Source: Cladopsammia gracilis
Lineage: Eukaryota; Cnidaria; Anthozoa; Scleractinia; Dendrophylliidae
Assembly (NCBI GenBank): GCA_022457155.1
Contig: JAJGOT010000501.1
Location: 248,001 to 312,000 of the forward strand
DNA: 64,000 bases
Direction: 5' to 3'
How positions within the stretch are numbered: position 1 is the first letter of the stretch; each line of letters starts with the position of its first letter. The notes below the pieces were generated by a model. The model was not told where the DNA came from. It saw only the letters and a program-made list of their open reading frames with translations, and did not search any database. A program made the position numbers and the translations under genes. Positions 35,801 through 50,800 of the stretch are shown in pieces.

Positions 35801-38800
35801 GAGAATTGGCTCCACAAAACATGAGCAAGACTGCTTCTATCCATCAAATCATCATGTATTAAAAAAAACACAGTTTCAGCAGTTTTCAGCGCAGCTACGT
35901 TCATTTGCCATTGTTCATTCAGGCCAAAACAAGCTTGGTAACCGTGCAAATTTCTTGAGCACATTTTTTATTTAGCCTGGTTACTAAGGTTAACCAAGAT
36001 GGCCACTTGGTTACAGTCTATTTTCTTTGGCTTCTTTCGTTCGTCTTTGTTGTCCCCTCATTGTAAAAGCTTCGAAATGTCTGACAGATAGTGAGCACTA
36101 ATTTAACACAGGTATTTTCTTTCGACAATAAGGCTAAATTTTACAATTTGTAAACACAACACTTATGTTTGTGCGTAATACGTGTTCGATGTGGATTGTT
36201 CAATTTAATTTTTGGTCTCGGAGGTGCCCTGACTGCACTGTCAGACGGACAAGCCTATTTAAAGAATTTTTGTTCCACATTATACACATCTAATAAATAA
36301 AATCTTATATTGAGGCTCAAAATGTCTGGTCAACTTAAATCACTGGAAAGTACGATAACCTTTTGAAGATGTTTCCGTAAATAAGCCGCACCCTCGATTT
36401 TGAGCAAAACTTTTGGGCAAAAAAGTGCGGCTTATACATCGGTGTTTATGGTATCAAGCGATTTTAATGATTTTTGCAAGACACAAGGGAAGACAATTGG
36501 CCAGTTATTTCAAGACACTGAAGACACATTTATAACTTCAGTGCACTAGTTTAGTAACTGTTAACAAAACTGGACAAAATTTGTTGGTATCCACTCATAC
36601 AATTATTTTTTTTTTTTGGGGGGGGGGGGGGGGGAGGGAGGATGGAGGGGGTTGGCTTTTCAGAATGATACTAAAAATGGTGACATTGCCTCTTAAAAGC
36701 TCTTTGTTTCCTGGCACATGAAACACAGCAATAACTGGTTGAGTTATAAACTTCAGAGTTTATTATAATTACTTAGTTGTCAATGCTAGTTTTCAATGGC
36801 GATGGAAGGATACAGTGTACATGTGAGCACTTTCAGGAACCTTTAAAATACATTGGTGAAAATCAGTGCATAGTACTATATTTCACTGTCTGCTAGTCAT
36901 GGTTTGGATTCTTTTTGCTTGGTCAACTCTTGATCTTTGGTTTCCTTACATTTCTTTTGCACTGCACTTACATGAAGTGTTCAGGGAATGGCTTTTTTTC
37001 TCAAAGAAGATACCCAAAGAACATTCTGGGTGTCACACACTGTATGGCTCAAATGAAACTCCTTCTCCAATTTGTTATTTACAAGTTATTTGCAAATGAG
37101 AGAGAATTTGATGTCCATCCAAGATCTCAGATTTCAAATTTTTGATTTGTTTATTGCACAAAAAAGTAGATAACTTAACTAAGACAAACTTTACAAGTGG
37201 TAAGGGAGCCGGAATTGAAACCTACAAATGTAAATGCTTCTGGTTTTGAGCTTTCTCAACATAAACAAACATAGACCTACTTTTGCACTGTTTATCTTTT
37301 GCCTTATCCTTCTAAGTTCAGTTTTCAGATGCGCCGACTCTTCGCCTATCTTCATTCATTCTTCATTGAATCCATGACCTTCTGTACACCAAGACATTTA
37401 TGTGCACAATTTTTTTTCATTTCTGTGTTGAGATTAGTGTTATGGGCTATATGCTGAATATAAGTAAACTGCTTTTTATTAAGCAGTTTACAACTATTCC
37501 TTAAAAAATTTTCAGGTCATTTTTTCCCAGTCATTTTTTTATCTAAACATTTCAGATTTTTTATGCCAGTGGTTTTGGACATTTTCTTGATTTGTAAAAA
37601 TGCTCAAAATGTACATGTACAGTTGATTAAGTTATACTTTTCAAAACATTCAAGGGAACTAATAGGATACCATTCTCAAGGAAATGACGTGATAGAAAAA
37701 CAATTTAGACCTTGACTAATTCACAAGAATTTGTCCTTGATGAGGCTACATCAGTGCTGAAAAATATTTTTTATTCTTACTTAGGAGGACATATTCTGTT
37801 AGCATACATGACAGTCACACTGCCTGTTTTTGGAATTTCTCAAATTATGTTTCTCTGAGATCATTCTTGATGACCATTTCTCTGCTTGATTCAAAACAAA
37901 TAAATTTGAAATCAAACGAAAATCAAATATAATATTTTCTTCATATTTTTTTTTTTGCATGGCCATGTTCCAGTACATAATTTAACAAGCAGCATGAATT
38001 CTTATTATTTTATAATATTTTTGGAATCAAGGTGTCCGAGCATAATGTAAAATTAGTATTTTGGTTGAACAAAGTTTGATGACTGACAGTTATTTCCAGC
38101 AATGATTAGTATTGGTTGTAAAAAAGTAGTACTTTTCACAATGCACATATAATTTATATAGATGGATGGACATTGTGGTGGTCAATTTCAATAAAATTGT
38201 AACAGGGCCTCTGTTACAAATGTTCAGACTTTTTAGCGTTCACATACTGCATTTGTTCAGACAGTCATTTAAAATTTCAGACATTTGTCTTTATCTAAAT
38301 TTTGAATGTCTGAAAATGTTTGAGGCTAAAGTATATTCCTAAAAATGAATGCTCTGAATAAACATTCCTTCCCCATAAACCACTTCTCTAATTTGATTTG
38401 GAACTACCTGATACCTAACTTTACTCAGCACAGTTATGTTTCCATGGCTTGAGTTTTGTCTTGTTGACTTTGCTCAGTTTGCCTATGGGATTAGTTTTGT
38501 CATCTTGGCTTATCTCAGTGCATTAGTACATTCGTACAGCATTAAGACTGTTTGCTGGCATTTTGCAGGATGATAGTATACAGTGCTGTAAGTGCGGAGG
38601 GGAAATCCCCAGCTATTACATGTAGTTACATTTAATAAATTACATTTGTAAAAGTTTTTTTTTAATTGACCCCTGGTTTAGCATAGATATAGCCAGGTTA
38701 AACAGAGCCCTCTCCTCAATTGACAAACAACAACATACTATGAACAAAGAAAAACTATAAACCGGTTGACAATAGATCTCTATTCCTCTTTCCAATAGCT

Positions 38801-41800
38801 TTCTGTGCATAGATACAAATTGGTTTGAAACATTCTGCAAAAAAAAAAAGAACTTGGGTACCAAGTTCTGGTACATGTACATATTAGTTTCTGCATTAAT
38901 TTTGGTAACAGCAACATTTGGCCACTTTTTTGTTCCCTTATTTTGCTGAATAAACAAACATTAATACCATTCTCTTTTCTTTCTGATCGGGTTGTGTGTC
39001 TTTTTTCTTGGGCAACCACATTAATTTTTTTAGTTGTCTCAGACAACTTGATGACTGCTTATTTGGAGCACTACTTGGATCTTGCATAGTCTCATTGTTT
39101 ATCACTTTTTGGGATTTTGGATTTAGATTTCTGGGAGTCTTTCCAAGCTGAATCTTTCAGATTGTTTATTGCTTTTTGGGATTTTGGATTTAAATTTCTG
39201 GGAGTCTTTCCAAGCCGAATCTTTCAGATTGTTTATCGCTTTTTGGGATTTTGGATTTAGATTTCTGGGAGTCTTTCCAAGCCGAATCTTTCAGATTGTT
39301 TATTGCTGTTTGGGATTTTGGATTTAGATTTCTGGGAGTCTTTCCAAGCCAAATCTTTCAGATTGTTTATCGCTTTTTGGGATTTTGGATTTAGATTTCT
39401 GGGAGTCTTTCCAAGCCGAATCTTTCAGAGCAGATGATAGGTTACACTCTAACTCTTCACCATTTCATGAGAAGTGAGGTCATAGGCAGGTGCATGGTGA
39501 GCCCTAAGGTCCTCAATGTACTTGATTGTCCAGCTGGTAGGTAGATCAGCGCCTTTGCCTAGAACAATGTCATCTGGCAGGTAGGGCTGAATTACAAACA
39601 TCAGGAAATGTGGAGTATAGCAGGTAAAGGAGTGTTCTGTGGAATTGTTGTCTCAGACAACTTGATGACTGCTTATATGGAGCACTACTTGGATCTTGCA
39701 TGGCCTCATTGTTTATTGCCTTGTGGTGTAAATTATACATGTGGATCTATATTGTTTTTTTTTCATGGGCAACCAGGCTCTTCATTTTACTGAAGGCCGG
39801 TTGCCCAGTTATGTTTTTAGTTGTCTCAGACAACTTGATGATTGCTAATTTGGAGCACTACTTGGATCTTGCATAGTCTCATTGTTTATCACTTTTTGGG
39901 ATTTTGGATTTAGATTTCTGGGAGTCTTTCCAAGCCAAATCTTTCAGATTGTTTATTGCTTTTTGGGATTTTGGATTTAAATTTCTGGGAGTCTTTCCAA
40001 GCCGAATCTTTCAGATTGTTTATCGCTTTTTGGGATTTTGGATTTAGATTTCTGGGAGTCTTTCCAAGCTGAATCTTACAGATTGTTTATTGCTTTTTGG
40101 GATTTTGGATTTAAATTTCTGGGAGTCTTTCCAAGCCGAATCTTTCAGATTGTTTATCGCTTCTTGTGATTTTGGATTTAGATTTCTGGGAGTCTTTCCA
40201 AGCCGAATCTTTCAGATTGTTTATCACTTTTTGGGATTTTGGATTTAGATTTCTGGGAGTCTTTCCAAGCCGAATCTTTCAGATTCTTTATCGCTTTTTG
40301 GGATTTTGGATTTAGATTTCTGGGAGTCTTTCCAAGCCGAATCTTTCAGAGCAGATGACAGGTTACACTCTAACTCTTCACCATTTCATGAGAAGCGCGG
40401 TCATAGGCAGGTGCATGGTGAGCCCTAAGGTCCTCAATGTACTTGATTGTCCAGCTGGTAGGTAGATCAGCGCCTTTGCCTAGAGCAATGTCATCTGGCA
40501 GGCAGGGCTGAATTACAAACATCAGGAAATGTGGAGTATAGCAGGTAAAGGAGTGTTCTGTGGAATTGTGGGCATACACAAGGGAAGTGACAAACTCAGG
40601 TCAGGCATTGTCCTCCTATTCAAGCATTCCAAGCATGTCTAGTGATGTTCTGTTTAAGTGTCCTGTTTCTGAACAGCTGGGGTTCTCATGTATTACACTT
40701 GCTTCTTCTCTGGTGGCAAGTGGCTTGAACTGGAAACCCAGCACCTCTTACTTCCTGGCCGACTGTGGTGCAAACTTGTGAGCTGGTACTTTGAGCTCCA
40801 CTCATTGTTGGTCTGGTGTGCTTGCACTAATTTTTTGTCAGTCTGGGCCAAGACAGTTTACTTTTCTTTTCACTATATTACACAATGGTACTTATTGAAT
40901 GGGTGATGGGCTTAGTCCTTAACAGCATCTCTCAATCCTTCCCAAAAGAGAAGGAAAAGGCAAACATACATGTATCACACATTTTTTAAAACGTTTTTTT
41001 TTCCCCAAACCATTAAGATGTGTCATTATATAAGCACTGAAAAATCCTAGAATTTTCTTCTGTCATTTTTCAGGACATTTATGTACTGGAACAATAACTA
41101 AGTGATTATTTAGTAGGCTCTGGATGGTCCTGAAATTTGTTAACTTAGTAGTGATTGGGAAAACCCTGGACAGTTGTTTTGAAGAAGGAGGTTGAACTTT
41201 GTGCCACAATCCTTTCATGTACGTCATGGGTGACTTGTATCTTCCCCGGGGAATGGAATTGTCGGCATTGTCAAAAACTGCCCTAAAATCCACAAATATG
41301 GAGAGAACGGGTATTTCACTTTTTCATGATGGATCAGGAACTGGCAGATAGAGGTGACCATAATAGTTTAAGATAGTGCAAGGTAATCTTTTTGTTGAGT
41401 TTCCTTGTATCCTTTCTAACAGTGATGACATAGATGTACTCACATCTACAGCCATTTCTGGCCACAATTCTGAAGCACAGAGTCTTATTGTTCTTGAGTT
41501 TATGGACCAATTAGCAAAAAACAAATACTGTACAGTACGTGAGAAATAATACCGTATTTATTCGCAAGGCCTGTAACTTGTCATGTCATTGACCTCTGTC
41601 GTTAACGTAATCAAACAGCAATTTACTTTCCTGTCATGAAAAAGAAACATAGACCATAGTCATGAAATTTGACCCTACCCCATCAATACGGCCACCCCGT
41701 TGTTACGGCAAATTATCATGGCCCGTTGGTGACGGTATTAACAGGGTTCCACTGTGTGTTATTTAACCACTGGAAACATGTATTGGTTTGTAATTTTATA

Positions 41801-44800
41801 CTTGTGGAATAAGGTTGTTAAAATAAAATCATGAAATTTTCTGTACCTTTAACAACATTTGAAAGATGCTGTTGTAATTTTTCCACAAGGCAATTCATAC
41901 AATGTTACCAAAATGTATCAAATTAACAGTTCAAGGAGATGTTAACTTGTTTGCTCAGTTGTGAATGGTTATGAAGTAACTATTTTTCTATCCATATTAC
42001 TTTATTTATTTATTTATTTTGTTAATTATACATGAACATCAAGAGCCAATTCAATAAAACTTTTACAAGTGTAATTTACAAGTGTAGCCATTGTTTCAGA
42101 GGTTGAAAACAACACATGTAGCTACATTTAATAAATTACATTTGTAAAAGTTTTTTTTTAATTGACCCCTGGTTTAGCATAGATATAGCCAGGTTAAACA
42201 GAGCCCTCTCCTCAATTGACAAACAACAACATACTATGAACAAAGAAAAACTATAAACCGGTTGACAATAGATCTCTATTCCTCTTTCCAATAGCTTTCT
42301 GTGCATAGATACAAATTGGTTTGAAACATTCTGCAAAAAAAAAAAGAACTTGGGTACCAAGTTCTGGTACATGTACATATTAGTTTCTGCATTAATTTTG
42401 GTAACAGCAACATTTGGCCACTTTTTTGTTCCCTTATTTTGCTGAATAAACAAACATTAATACCATTCTCTTTTCTTTCTGATCGGGTTGTGTCTCTTTT
42501 CTTGGGCAACCACAGTAGTTTTTTAGTTGTCTCAGACAACTTGATGACTGCTTATTTGGAGCACTACTTGGCTCTTCATTTTACTGAAGGCCGGTTGCCC
42601 AGTTATGTTTTTAGTTGTCTCAGACAACTTGATGATTGCTAATTTGGAGCACTACTTGGATCTTGCATAGTCTCATTGTTTATCACTTTTTGGTGCCAAT
42701 TTATTATACACTTTCCTTTGTTGGATCTATATTTTTAAATAATAATTACAATAGTATATTCCTCTTTTTTATTTCAGGAATTGATGTAGAACTAGCAAGA
42801 AGTATAGAAGAAAGAATAATGTTAGAGGACGCTCAAAGTTGGATGAATGGTAGATCAATAAATGAAATTAAAGATAAATCAGGTACAATATAGAGTTTTA
42901 AGGGCCAATTTGGAGGAGTACAACTTTGTTGCATTACATGGTTGTGACACTTCTACAACACAAAATGGATACCATTTGCTTCTTGTATGTTTGATTTAGG
43001 ATATAATCTGTCTCGTAGGTGTGTTATAAACATGCCACATGCAACAAAGTTGTACCATTATAATGTAACATCATTTTATCTAAAATGTTAATTAAGTTAT
43101 GTCCAATTTTTTGTCAATTCTCATCTCAAAGTCAAGAAGTTCTGTTTCCTTAATATATATTGTGTTGCCAAGGAGAACTGGCTTAATATGATATTCATGA
43201 AATACAACTACGAAATGGAAATTTTTTTGTTCACATAACATTGCTTTCCAATTTCCAAGTCTTGGATTGAGAAACCAGAATTGGACAACAAATATTCCTT
43301 GTCCAATAGTTTGCTTTCCAAAGCAAAACAGTGCAACCCATCTTACCATAACCACCTTACAACCTCCCCGCTCCCCCCCCCCCCCCCTACATTTTCCCTA
43401 AAAATAAGTTAACTCCAGCAGAAACAAAGAAAAGTCAATCAATTCCTTGGATTTAATTTTTTTTGCCCCCAAAAAAAATAAATGTAAAACTAAGTTTCTT
43501 ACACTGTGTGCATGAAAACTAGTCTATACCAAAATCAACAGTTAGTATAGTGTTATTTCTCAGGCAGTAATATTGTGAGAATGTTTGAAGAACACTTTGA
43601 TGGCTTCTTTTCTTGTCCGTGAACCAATCAAGCATTACTATTTGAACGTTTGACTGACAGGCTATGTCAGAAGTGGCACAAGCTTCTAACCCACCACAAT
43701 GACTACAAATCAGAACACTTTGTTAACATGTTTCATTAAATTAACACATTAAAGGATTGTCATTGCAGAGTGGTAGGGTGACTTGTGTCTCAATGACCCC
43801 TATAGCTGTACCCACTGGACATGTTATCTTGGTAGGGTCACCCTTTGCCCTCCAAGTTGGGGGGCAAAGCACCCAATAAAAAAATGACATTTTGCTACAG
43901 AAATGATAACAGGAAATCAATATTTTACATGCCATTTTGACACTCCTGATAAGAAGGGTGTTGCTTCCAGTGTAGGGTGTGTGATAAGAAGGGTATTGCT
44001 TCCAGTGTAAGGTGTGTGATAAGAAGGGTGTTGCTTCCAGTGTAGGGTGTGTGATAAGAAGGGTGTTGCTTCCAGTGTAGGGTGTGTGATAAGAAGGGTG
44101 TTGCTTCCAGTGTAGGGTGTGTGATAAGAAGGGTATTGCTTCCAGTGTAGGGTGTGTGATAAGAAGGGTGTTGCTTCCAGTGTAAGGTGTGTGATAAGAA
44201 GGGTGTTGCTTCCAGTGTAGGGTGTGTGATAAGAAGGGTATTCCTTCCAGTGTAGGATGTGTGATAAGAAGGGTAATGCTTCCAGTGTAGGGTGTGTGGG
44301 CATGGATTACTCATCAGTATTTATATTTTTAGGTGCAACTGCATTACATGTTGCTGCATCAAAAGGTTATTTACAAGTAATAAGGTAGGTTTCTCTTGAC
44401 CTGTTAAATGAGATGGGATAACTGTCAACCGTTAATGTAGCAGGTACTGTCTGTGATGGACTACAATCTGATTGGAATTCATTTGAGTATGGACAGGAGA
44501 TCTCCAAGGACACACAAACTTCTTACGATCCCTTTCTCCATAACTGAAGTATTGTCTTGCAGCTCAGCTGAAATCATGCCTGGCTACCATTAAAAAACTT
44601 AATAACTCTCTTGGCTCTTAAAACAATGACAAGTTTACATGCCATGATCACATGACACAAACATTGACATGCAAATAAATTATACTTTTTCCTACCATTC
44701 CACTTTTCGAGGAATATGTCGTCCTGATTTGACAAGCAAATTAACAAGACTGTTACGACTTTATATTGTTTGCTGACTGTGATTGACAGCAAGCTTAGCA

Positions 44801-47800
44801 AAGAGGCTTAAAAAATGTTCTGATTCACCACATTTACTATGGAAAGGTGGCAGAACAATCCATTCTGGAATCTCTGTGGAGACCTGGGCTCTCTGCCAGA
44901 TCTAGTAATCTCCACCAGTGTTGGCTGCAGGGTCTCAAGTTCTTATATTTTCTCATTTTTCTGAGGTCTTCCTATTTTCTCTTATCTAGGGAAACCTATA
45001 CATTTGCCTATATTTATTAAGTGTTTAAAAACCTAAAATAGAGTGTTTTCAGGCAGCTGAAAGGTACTATCTGAATGCAGGAAAAGGTGTCTCCGCAAGT
45101 CTGAACCTCAAAAATGTTTTGAGGAAGAATGCCCCCAGTCCCCACCAGTGACAAGCCCCTCAGGCACATTAAAACCACTATCTGCCAACCTGTATATAGT
45201 AGAAAGCAAAGAAAAAAACTGTCTGCCTCAAATGTATTAAAATTAAAGTGTCACTATTTCAAATCACACTAATTTTCTGTTAATCTTGTGCAAAATTAAA
45301 GGCCACCATGTTAAGTCTATTCATGGAACTTCTTATTCAACTCCTTTTGAATATTTTCCTTATTTCTTTCCTAGTTTTACTCATGCGCATAGCGCAATGA
45401 GTTATAAAATGTCCTCCATTTTTCTTTTTTTTCTTTTTTTTCTTTTTATTATTTTTGTGTCGTGATTTTGCATGTAAATTTATGCACGCATATTTTAAAT
45501 TCTGCACTTCCGGTTCATAGCTTTGCCATTTACACTTCCAATTTAGCAACTTCCGGCTACTCTCACTTCAGGCAAAACATCGTTACTGGTCACGACAGCG
45601 TCTCCTACAACCCTACTCACATTAGTAATGCTCACGTCAGGTATATATTATTTTCACAAGAATGACTGGCTTCCTTGTGGTACAGCCTTCATAATTTATA
45701 AAACATTCAAAAGTAATGTGGTTTGCAGGTACGATGACTGAATGAAAGGAGTAACTCTTCTCCATGTTGGACGTCTTGTTATCTTGTTTAAAATATTAAA
45801 ATATCAATTGCTTCTTTTCTTATGGTACATTGAAATATAAGACAAATATTTCTTACGCATGCGCATGACAAACATTTTCCGTCATTTGGTCTTGTTGGTG
45901 TATAAGTCAGTCCTGTATTTCTCTCATCGAGGTGAACTTTGCTTTTATACACAGCATACAACTTGAGGCCGAATTTGTCGCGATTCTGCTAAGAGCTATT
46001 TTTAATCATTATTAACAACATTATCAACATTATTAAGTAATGTTGTTAATTAAGTTCGTTGTACTGCTTCCATTGCTGTATTTTATGATCACCAATTATT
46101 ATAGTTTTAAATATTTATGTAATTTTTGTAAAAGTCTTAATTTTTTATGGCTCACTGGAACACCACTTATAGTGAATGAATGTGACACCATGATGAAATA
46201 AAGATTGTAGTAGTAGTAGTAGAGTTCTTCCCAGGCAAAAATGCCAAACATCGATCTGTCGCACTGGTGAGCATATTGTCAATTTATTCCCCTTTTTACT
46301 GCTGATTCTTTACAAGGCCTGTGTTAGAGTAGTCCTCGCTGCCTGTGGTGAGTAATTTCAAGACTTTTTTAATGGAAGAACAATAGAAACACATGGCAAA
46401 ACAGCATTGTTACTTCAGCCCATCGGATTAAATAAACAAATTGGACTTTGGTTCTGGACTTCTGTGGAATATGGACTGTGGAATGCGTGTCATATTAATG
46501 TCGATTTTTACTGACTTTATTGCTTTTTGTGGTTACTAGGTTACTAGTAACCACTATGTTGTCACCTGTGTAAGTAAGTCCGACTTTCCGAAGCACGAAG
46601 TTGTGCCAAGTTCACCCGATCAATTGCTGTATGATGAGACAGTTCTGATAGCTTCGGATTGGACGACCCGATTGTCAAGGCAGTTCTGTTTGTTCGTACA
46701 TGCTTTGGATCCGTGGCAAGGTAAACGGAGCTTTCTCGTTCTTTTTACTGCTTTACCAAGCACAGCTTTCACCAAATGTGACCAAGTATTGTTTTCAAAG
46801 ATTACTTTAAGTTTTTTCGTGGTTTGGAAAAAGGTTTTAGTCAAAAATCAAACTGTGAATCGAATTGTTTGTTTGCAGACCATGAGCTATCCGAACTCAT
46901 GATTCAAACGCCTCCAGCATTTCATTTCTGTACCTTTGACCACTCAGAGCTGCTTTTTCGATTAGCGAAAGCATTATGCGAATCATCTTTCCGGATAAGA
47001 TTGGCATTCTATTGCGCAGGAAAAGTCACCAATTTCGGAAAGCATAATAAAAATATCCGTCGGTGGGGGGAGATTTTTTTCTGGAATAACCCATTTTACA
47101 CAGGTTGCATGCGATTTAGTAACACAGGAATTATAATTCTTTATATTGACTATCAATTTTCTTTTTACAGCATGTGGCCACATGCAGTCTTCGACTGCCT
47201 ATTTTTTAAGTAGTCTTTTCAAATGTAACATAAATAATTCATGGCAAGTAATAGACGAGCGTGGATTTGATCGGGAATCAATAAATTAAATATTAAGAGA
47301 GTACAGAAAAATTGGTAACTTCAATCAGCACGTCTTAGAGTCTCATGTGCATGAGTATAGGCTAAGTGTAGCCTCTTGTTGTTCAAAATTTTCCTATTAT
47401 TTTACTTGGCTCCTCAACCTGCTTGACACCCTGCAGGGCTCGAAATTAAAAAAAATTCTCAATCGCAATTTGCGAGTAATTCCTAAAATTTAGTCGCAAG
47501 TTCAAAAATTTTAGTCGCAAAAAAACTACTACTGCTACCGTAACCGGAAATGAGAAACGAGAAATGTCTGAGAAAGTCTGAAAAAGTGCGCCCGTGATAC
47601 ACTTCTTGGAAACCGCGTTAATGAAGCGTGAAATTGACGATGAAGTCACGCAACATTCAACATGAATTTCGCAGGATTTTTCAGATAAAATTACAACTAC
47701 CAGTAACAAGTAAGACACAAGACTGTTGAATATAATTACTTTATAAGCTAGGCCGTAAAACAGTCACAAAATCGCGACTAATAGACAAATTTTAGTTGCA

Positions 47801-50800
47801 AAAGCAAAATCTTTAGTTGCAAATGCGCCCGATACAGGCGCGATTTGGAGCCCTGCCCTGGGCATGCTACTGGCTCTTTGTCTACTGGTACACAGTTGGC
47901 TTTCACTATATCCTCACTCATATGAGGTTCCGGTACACAGTGGTGACTGTTTTTGGGAGACATGTTAACCTTAGGAACATCCGGCAGGAGGGTGAGAGGT
48001 TTTAGTATGTGTGGATGGAACTCTGGGACCTCTGGATGCAATATGACTGCATCAGCAAGGATATCCTCATCCATTGTGTCATCAAAATCATCTTCTTGTG
48101 GATCTGCAGGACCTGTGGAGACTTAGATTTCTGTGAGTTTTTCCAAGCTGAATCTTTCAGAGCAGATGAGAGGTTACACTCTAACTCTTCACCATTTGAC
48201 GAGAAGCGAGGTCGTAGGCAGGTGCGTGGTGAGCCCTAAGGTCCTCAATGTACTTGATTGTCCAGCTGGTAGGTAGATCAGCGCCTTTGCCTAGAGCAAT
48301 GTCATCTGGCAGGCAGGGCTGAATTACGAACTTCAGGAAATGTGGAGTATAGCCAGTAAAGGAGTGTTTTGTGGAATTGTGGGCATACACAAGGAGAGTG
48401 ACAAACTTAGGTCAGTTATTGTCCTTCTCCTATTCAAGCATTCCAAGCATATCTAGTGATGTTCTGTGGAAGTGTCCTGTTTCTGAGCAGCTGGGGTTCT
48501 CGTGTATTCCACTTGCTTCTTTTCTGGTGGCAAGTGGCTTGAACTGGAAACCCAGCACCTCCTACTTCCTGGCCGACTGTGGTGCAAACTTGTGAACTGG
48601 CACTATTATTATTATTTCCTTCTATTTCTTGAGAATAATTGATTACAGGAGTGGAAGTAAGCACTAATTTGCCCACTCACCCAGGCGAGTGTCAAAGAGT
48701 CTTGAGAAAGTACAAATTGTACATTTTTTTAGTTCCGAAAGTCACCCACCCAAACGAGTGCTGTCAAAATTTAATTACTTTGTGGGCAAATTCTTAAGCT
48801 TCAGAACTTTTATAGTCATCTGCAGTTTGTTGAAGAACTGTCATGTAATGCATGAAAGGTTATGTTAATGGTGAATATTAATTTGTGGTTTCTTTCATGT
48901 ATGGTTAACACAGAATAAGCCTTCTCCTTCTTATTAAGTCTCCTTCTTATATCCTCTTCTAAATACCCCTCCCCCACCACCTTTTAGAGATTAGGCATTA
49001 ATAGTACCAAGCAATAATAACGACATGCAACAACATGTTTCAATCTGTAAAAAAATTTATTGTGTTTGTCTGTAGCAAAAATGCAAAAATCATAGATCTC
49101 TGAATTACTCGATAAGAGACCTCATAAACGTAATTAGACCTCATATAAACGTAATTATAATGTCGCTGAAACAATATTTTGTATTGAAGGCAGCAATTTG
49201 TATGGAGCAGTAAAAACCCACAAGTAAGAACCAAGTTTTTAAGAACCTGTTGGGCTAAAATTTGCCAGTTAGACCCCCTCTATACAAGAACCTGTTTAGC
49301 CTAAAATTTGAAGCAGGTTCTTATTTTCTAAAATCTGTATAAAAAAGATGTGTACAGGACACTTGGGCAAATAAGAGTACATGTATATAATGTTACATTC
49401 TATGGTCAGTGCTTCAATTTTTCTTATTATAGTCGTTTTTACATTAATACTTACTTGGTATGCAGATTTTATGCAAGGAATAGGCTGAATACTACTAAAT
49501 TCTATCAGCTACAATGTAATTTTTTTCTTCAGAAAATAAGAACCTATTTAAGAATCTAAATAGCCTAAATTTTTGCTAATTGCCATTTATGTAAGAACCT
49601 GTTTAGGCTAACTTGGAAAAATGCAGGTTCTTACTTGTGGGTTTTTACTGTAGACCATAAAAAGCAACATGGCAAAATAAAGAAAAGGTCCAGCTGCTGT
49701 CTATGGCATAGATGAGTGCAAAGAAAAACTATTATGTTCTATGTGATCTTATTCCTCTGATCCGTGTTGGCCCACTCTTTGAATGGCACCACAAACCAGT
49801 CAAATGTGAAATGCAAATAAGTTTGGTACTATTAGTGTCAATCTCTAATATGGTTTATGATTAGCCTAACTGCAAACACGACACTGTGAATTAATGTGTT
49901 TGACAGGGTGTATTATCTGATGTTTGCAGTTAAGCTCAGTGTTAATGTTTATGTTGTACTCGTTAAAGCGGGATAGTGTTTTGTGACAAGTGTTGTACTT
50001 CTATCCTCAGTCTTTTACTTCAACTCGGTGTCGATATCAATGCAAGCGATGCTGATGGTTGGACACCATTACATGCGGCAGTTCACTGGGGTCAAAATGA
50101 TGCCTGTGAAGTACTCGCTGAACATGGAGCTAACTTTAGTGCTAGGAATAAGACGGTAATTTTGCCCACAGGTTTAATTTAGTTAGGTTGCTATCATTCC
50201 CTATAATTCAGCTTGTTAGATGTTTAGAGCAGTTTTCATTTGAGTGTCCTAAAACTAAAACCAATGTAATTAATCTGATCAATCACAGAACTAGCTGACA
50301 ATCCGATGAACCAATCAGAACTCGAAGCAAATACATGTAGCCAGCACCAAGTGTGGGAAAACGTGTGCGAGCAAATCACAATTGGTTTTGGTTTTACTTC
50401 TGATAAGTTGAGAAAATGGCACGAGATGTTTTAGCCAATCACAAAGTGTAGCAATGCAAAACCAAAGAAATTATGAAATTACTTTCAACACTCAAATGAA
50501 AACCACTCTAATGAGTCATTCAGTTGATCATTCTCAGCAAGTCAGCCTGCCAGGTATAAGCCAGTTAGCCAGTGATTCAGGCAACTCCTTATCAGACAAC
50601 CATTCTGCTATCTTATAGTGAGCAAAGCTGGTCATAAGGCAGACATTGTTTCAATGTTGTTGTTCAGTCATACAGCAAGCATGTTGTTCTTCCAGTCACC
50701 AGCCAGTCAAGTGGCCGCACCGCAATTTTTAGTAGCAATTAATCAGCCAGACATTCATTCTTTCAGTCAGTCATTCATCCGGCGTGGCAGCTTGGTAAGT

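Noticed and set aside
39094..40349. Regular 67-bp repeats considered as a CRISPR-like array
   Set aside because: Units are contiguous with no unique spacers, in a eukaryotic intron.
38640..42539. Identical 105-codon minus-strand frames at 38640-38957 and 42136-42453
   Set aside because: They lie in a duplicated repeat block, have no recognised domain, and identity reflects recent duplication rather than selection.
43917..44314. Two overlapping minus-strand frames of about 128 codons with a 35-residue period
   Set aside because: Products of a 35-bp minisatellite that is stop-free on that strand in more than one frame.
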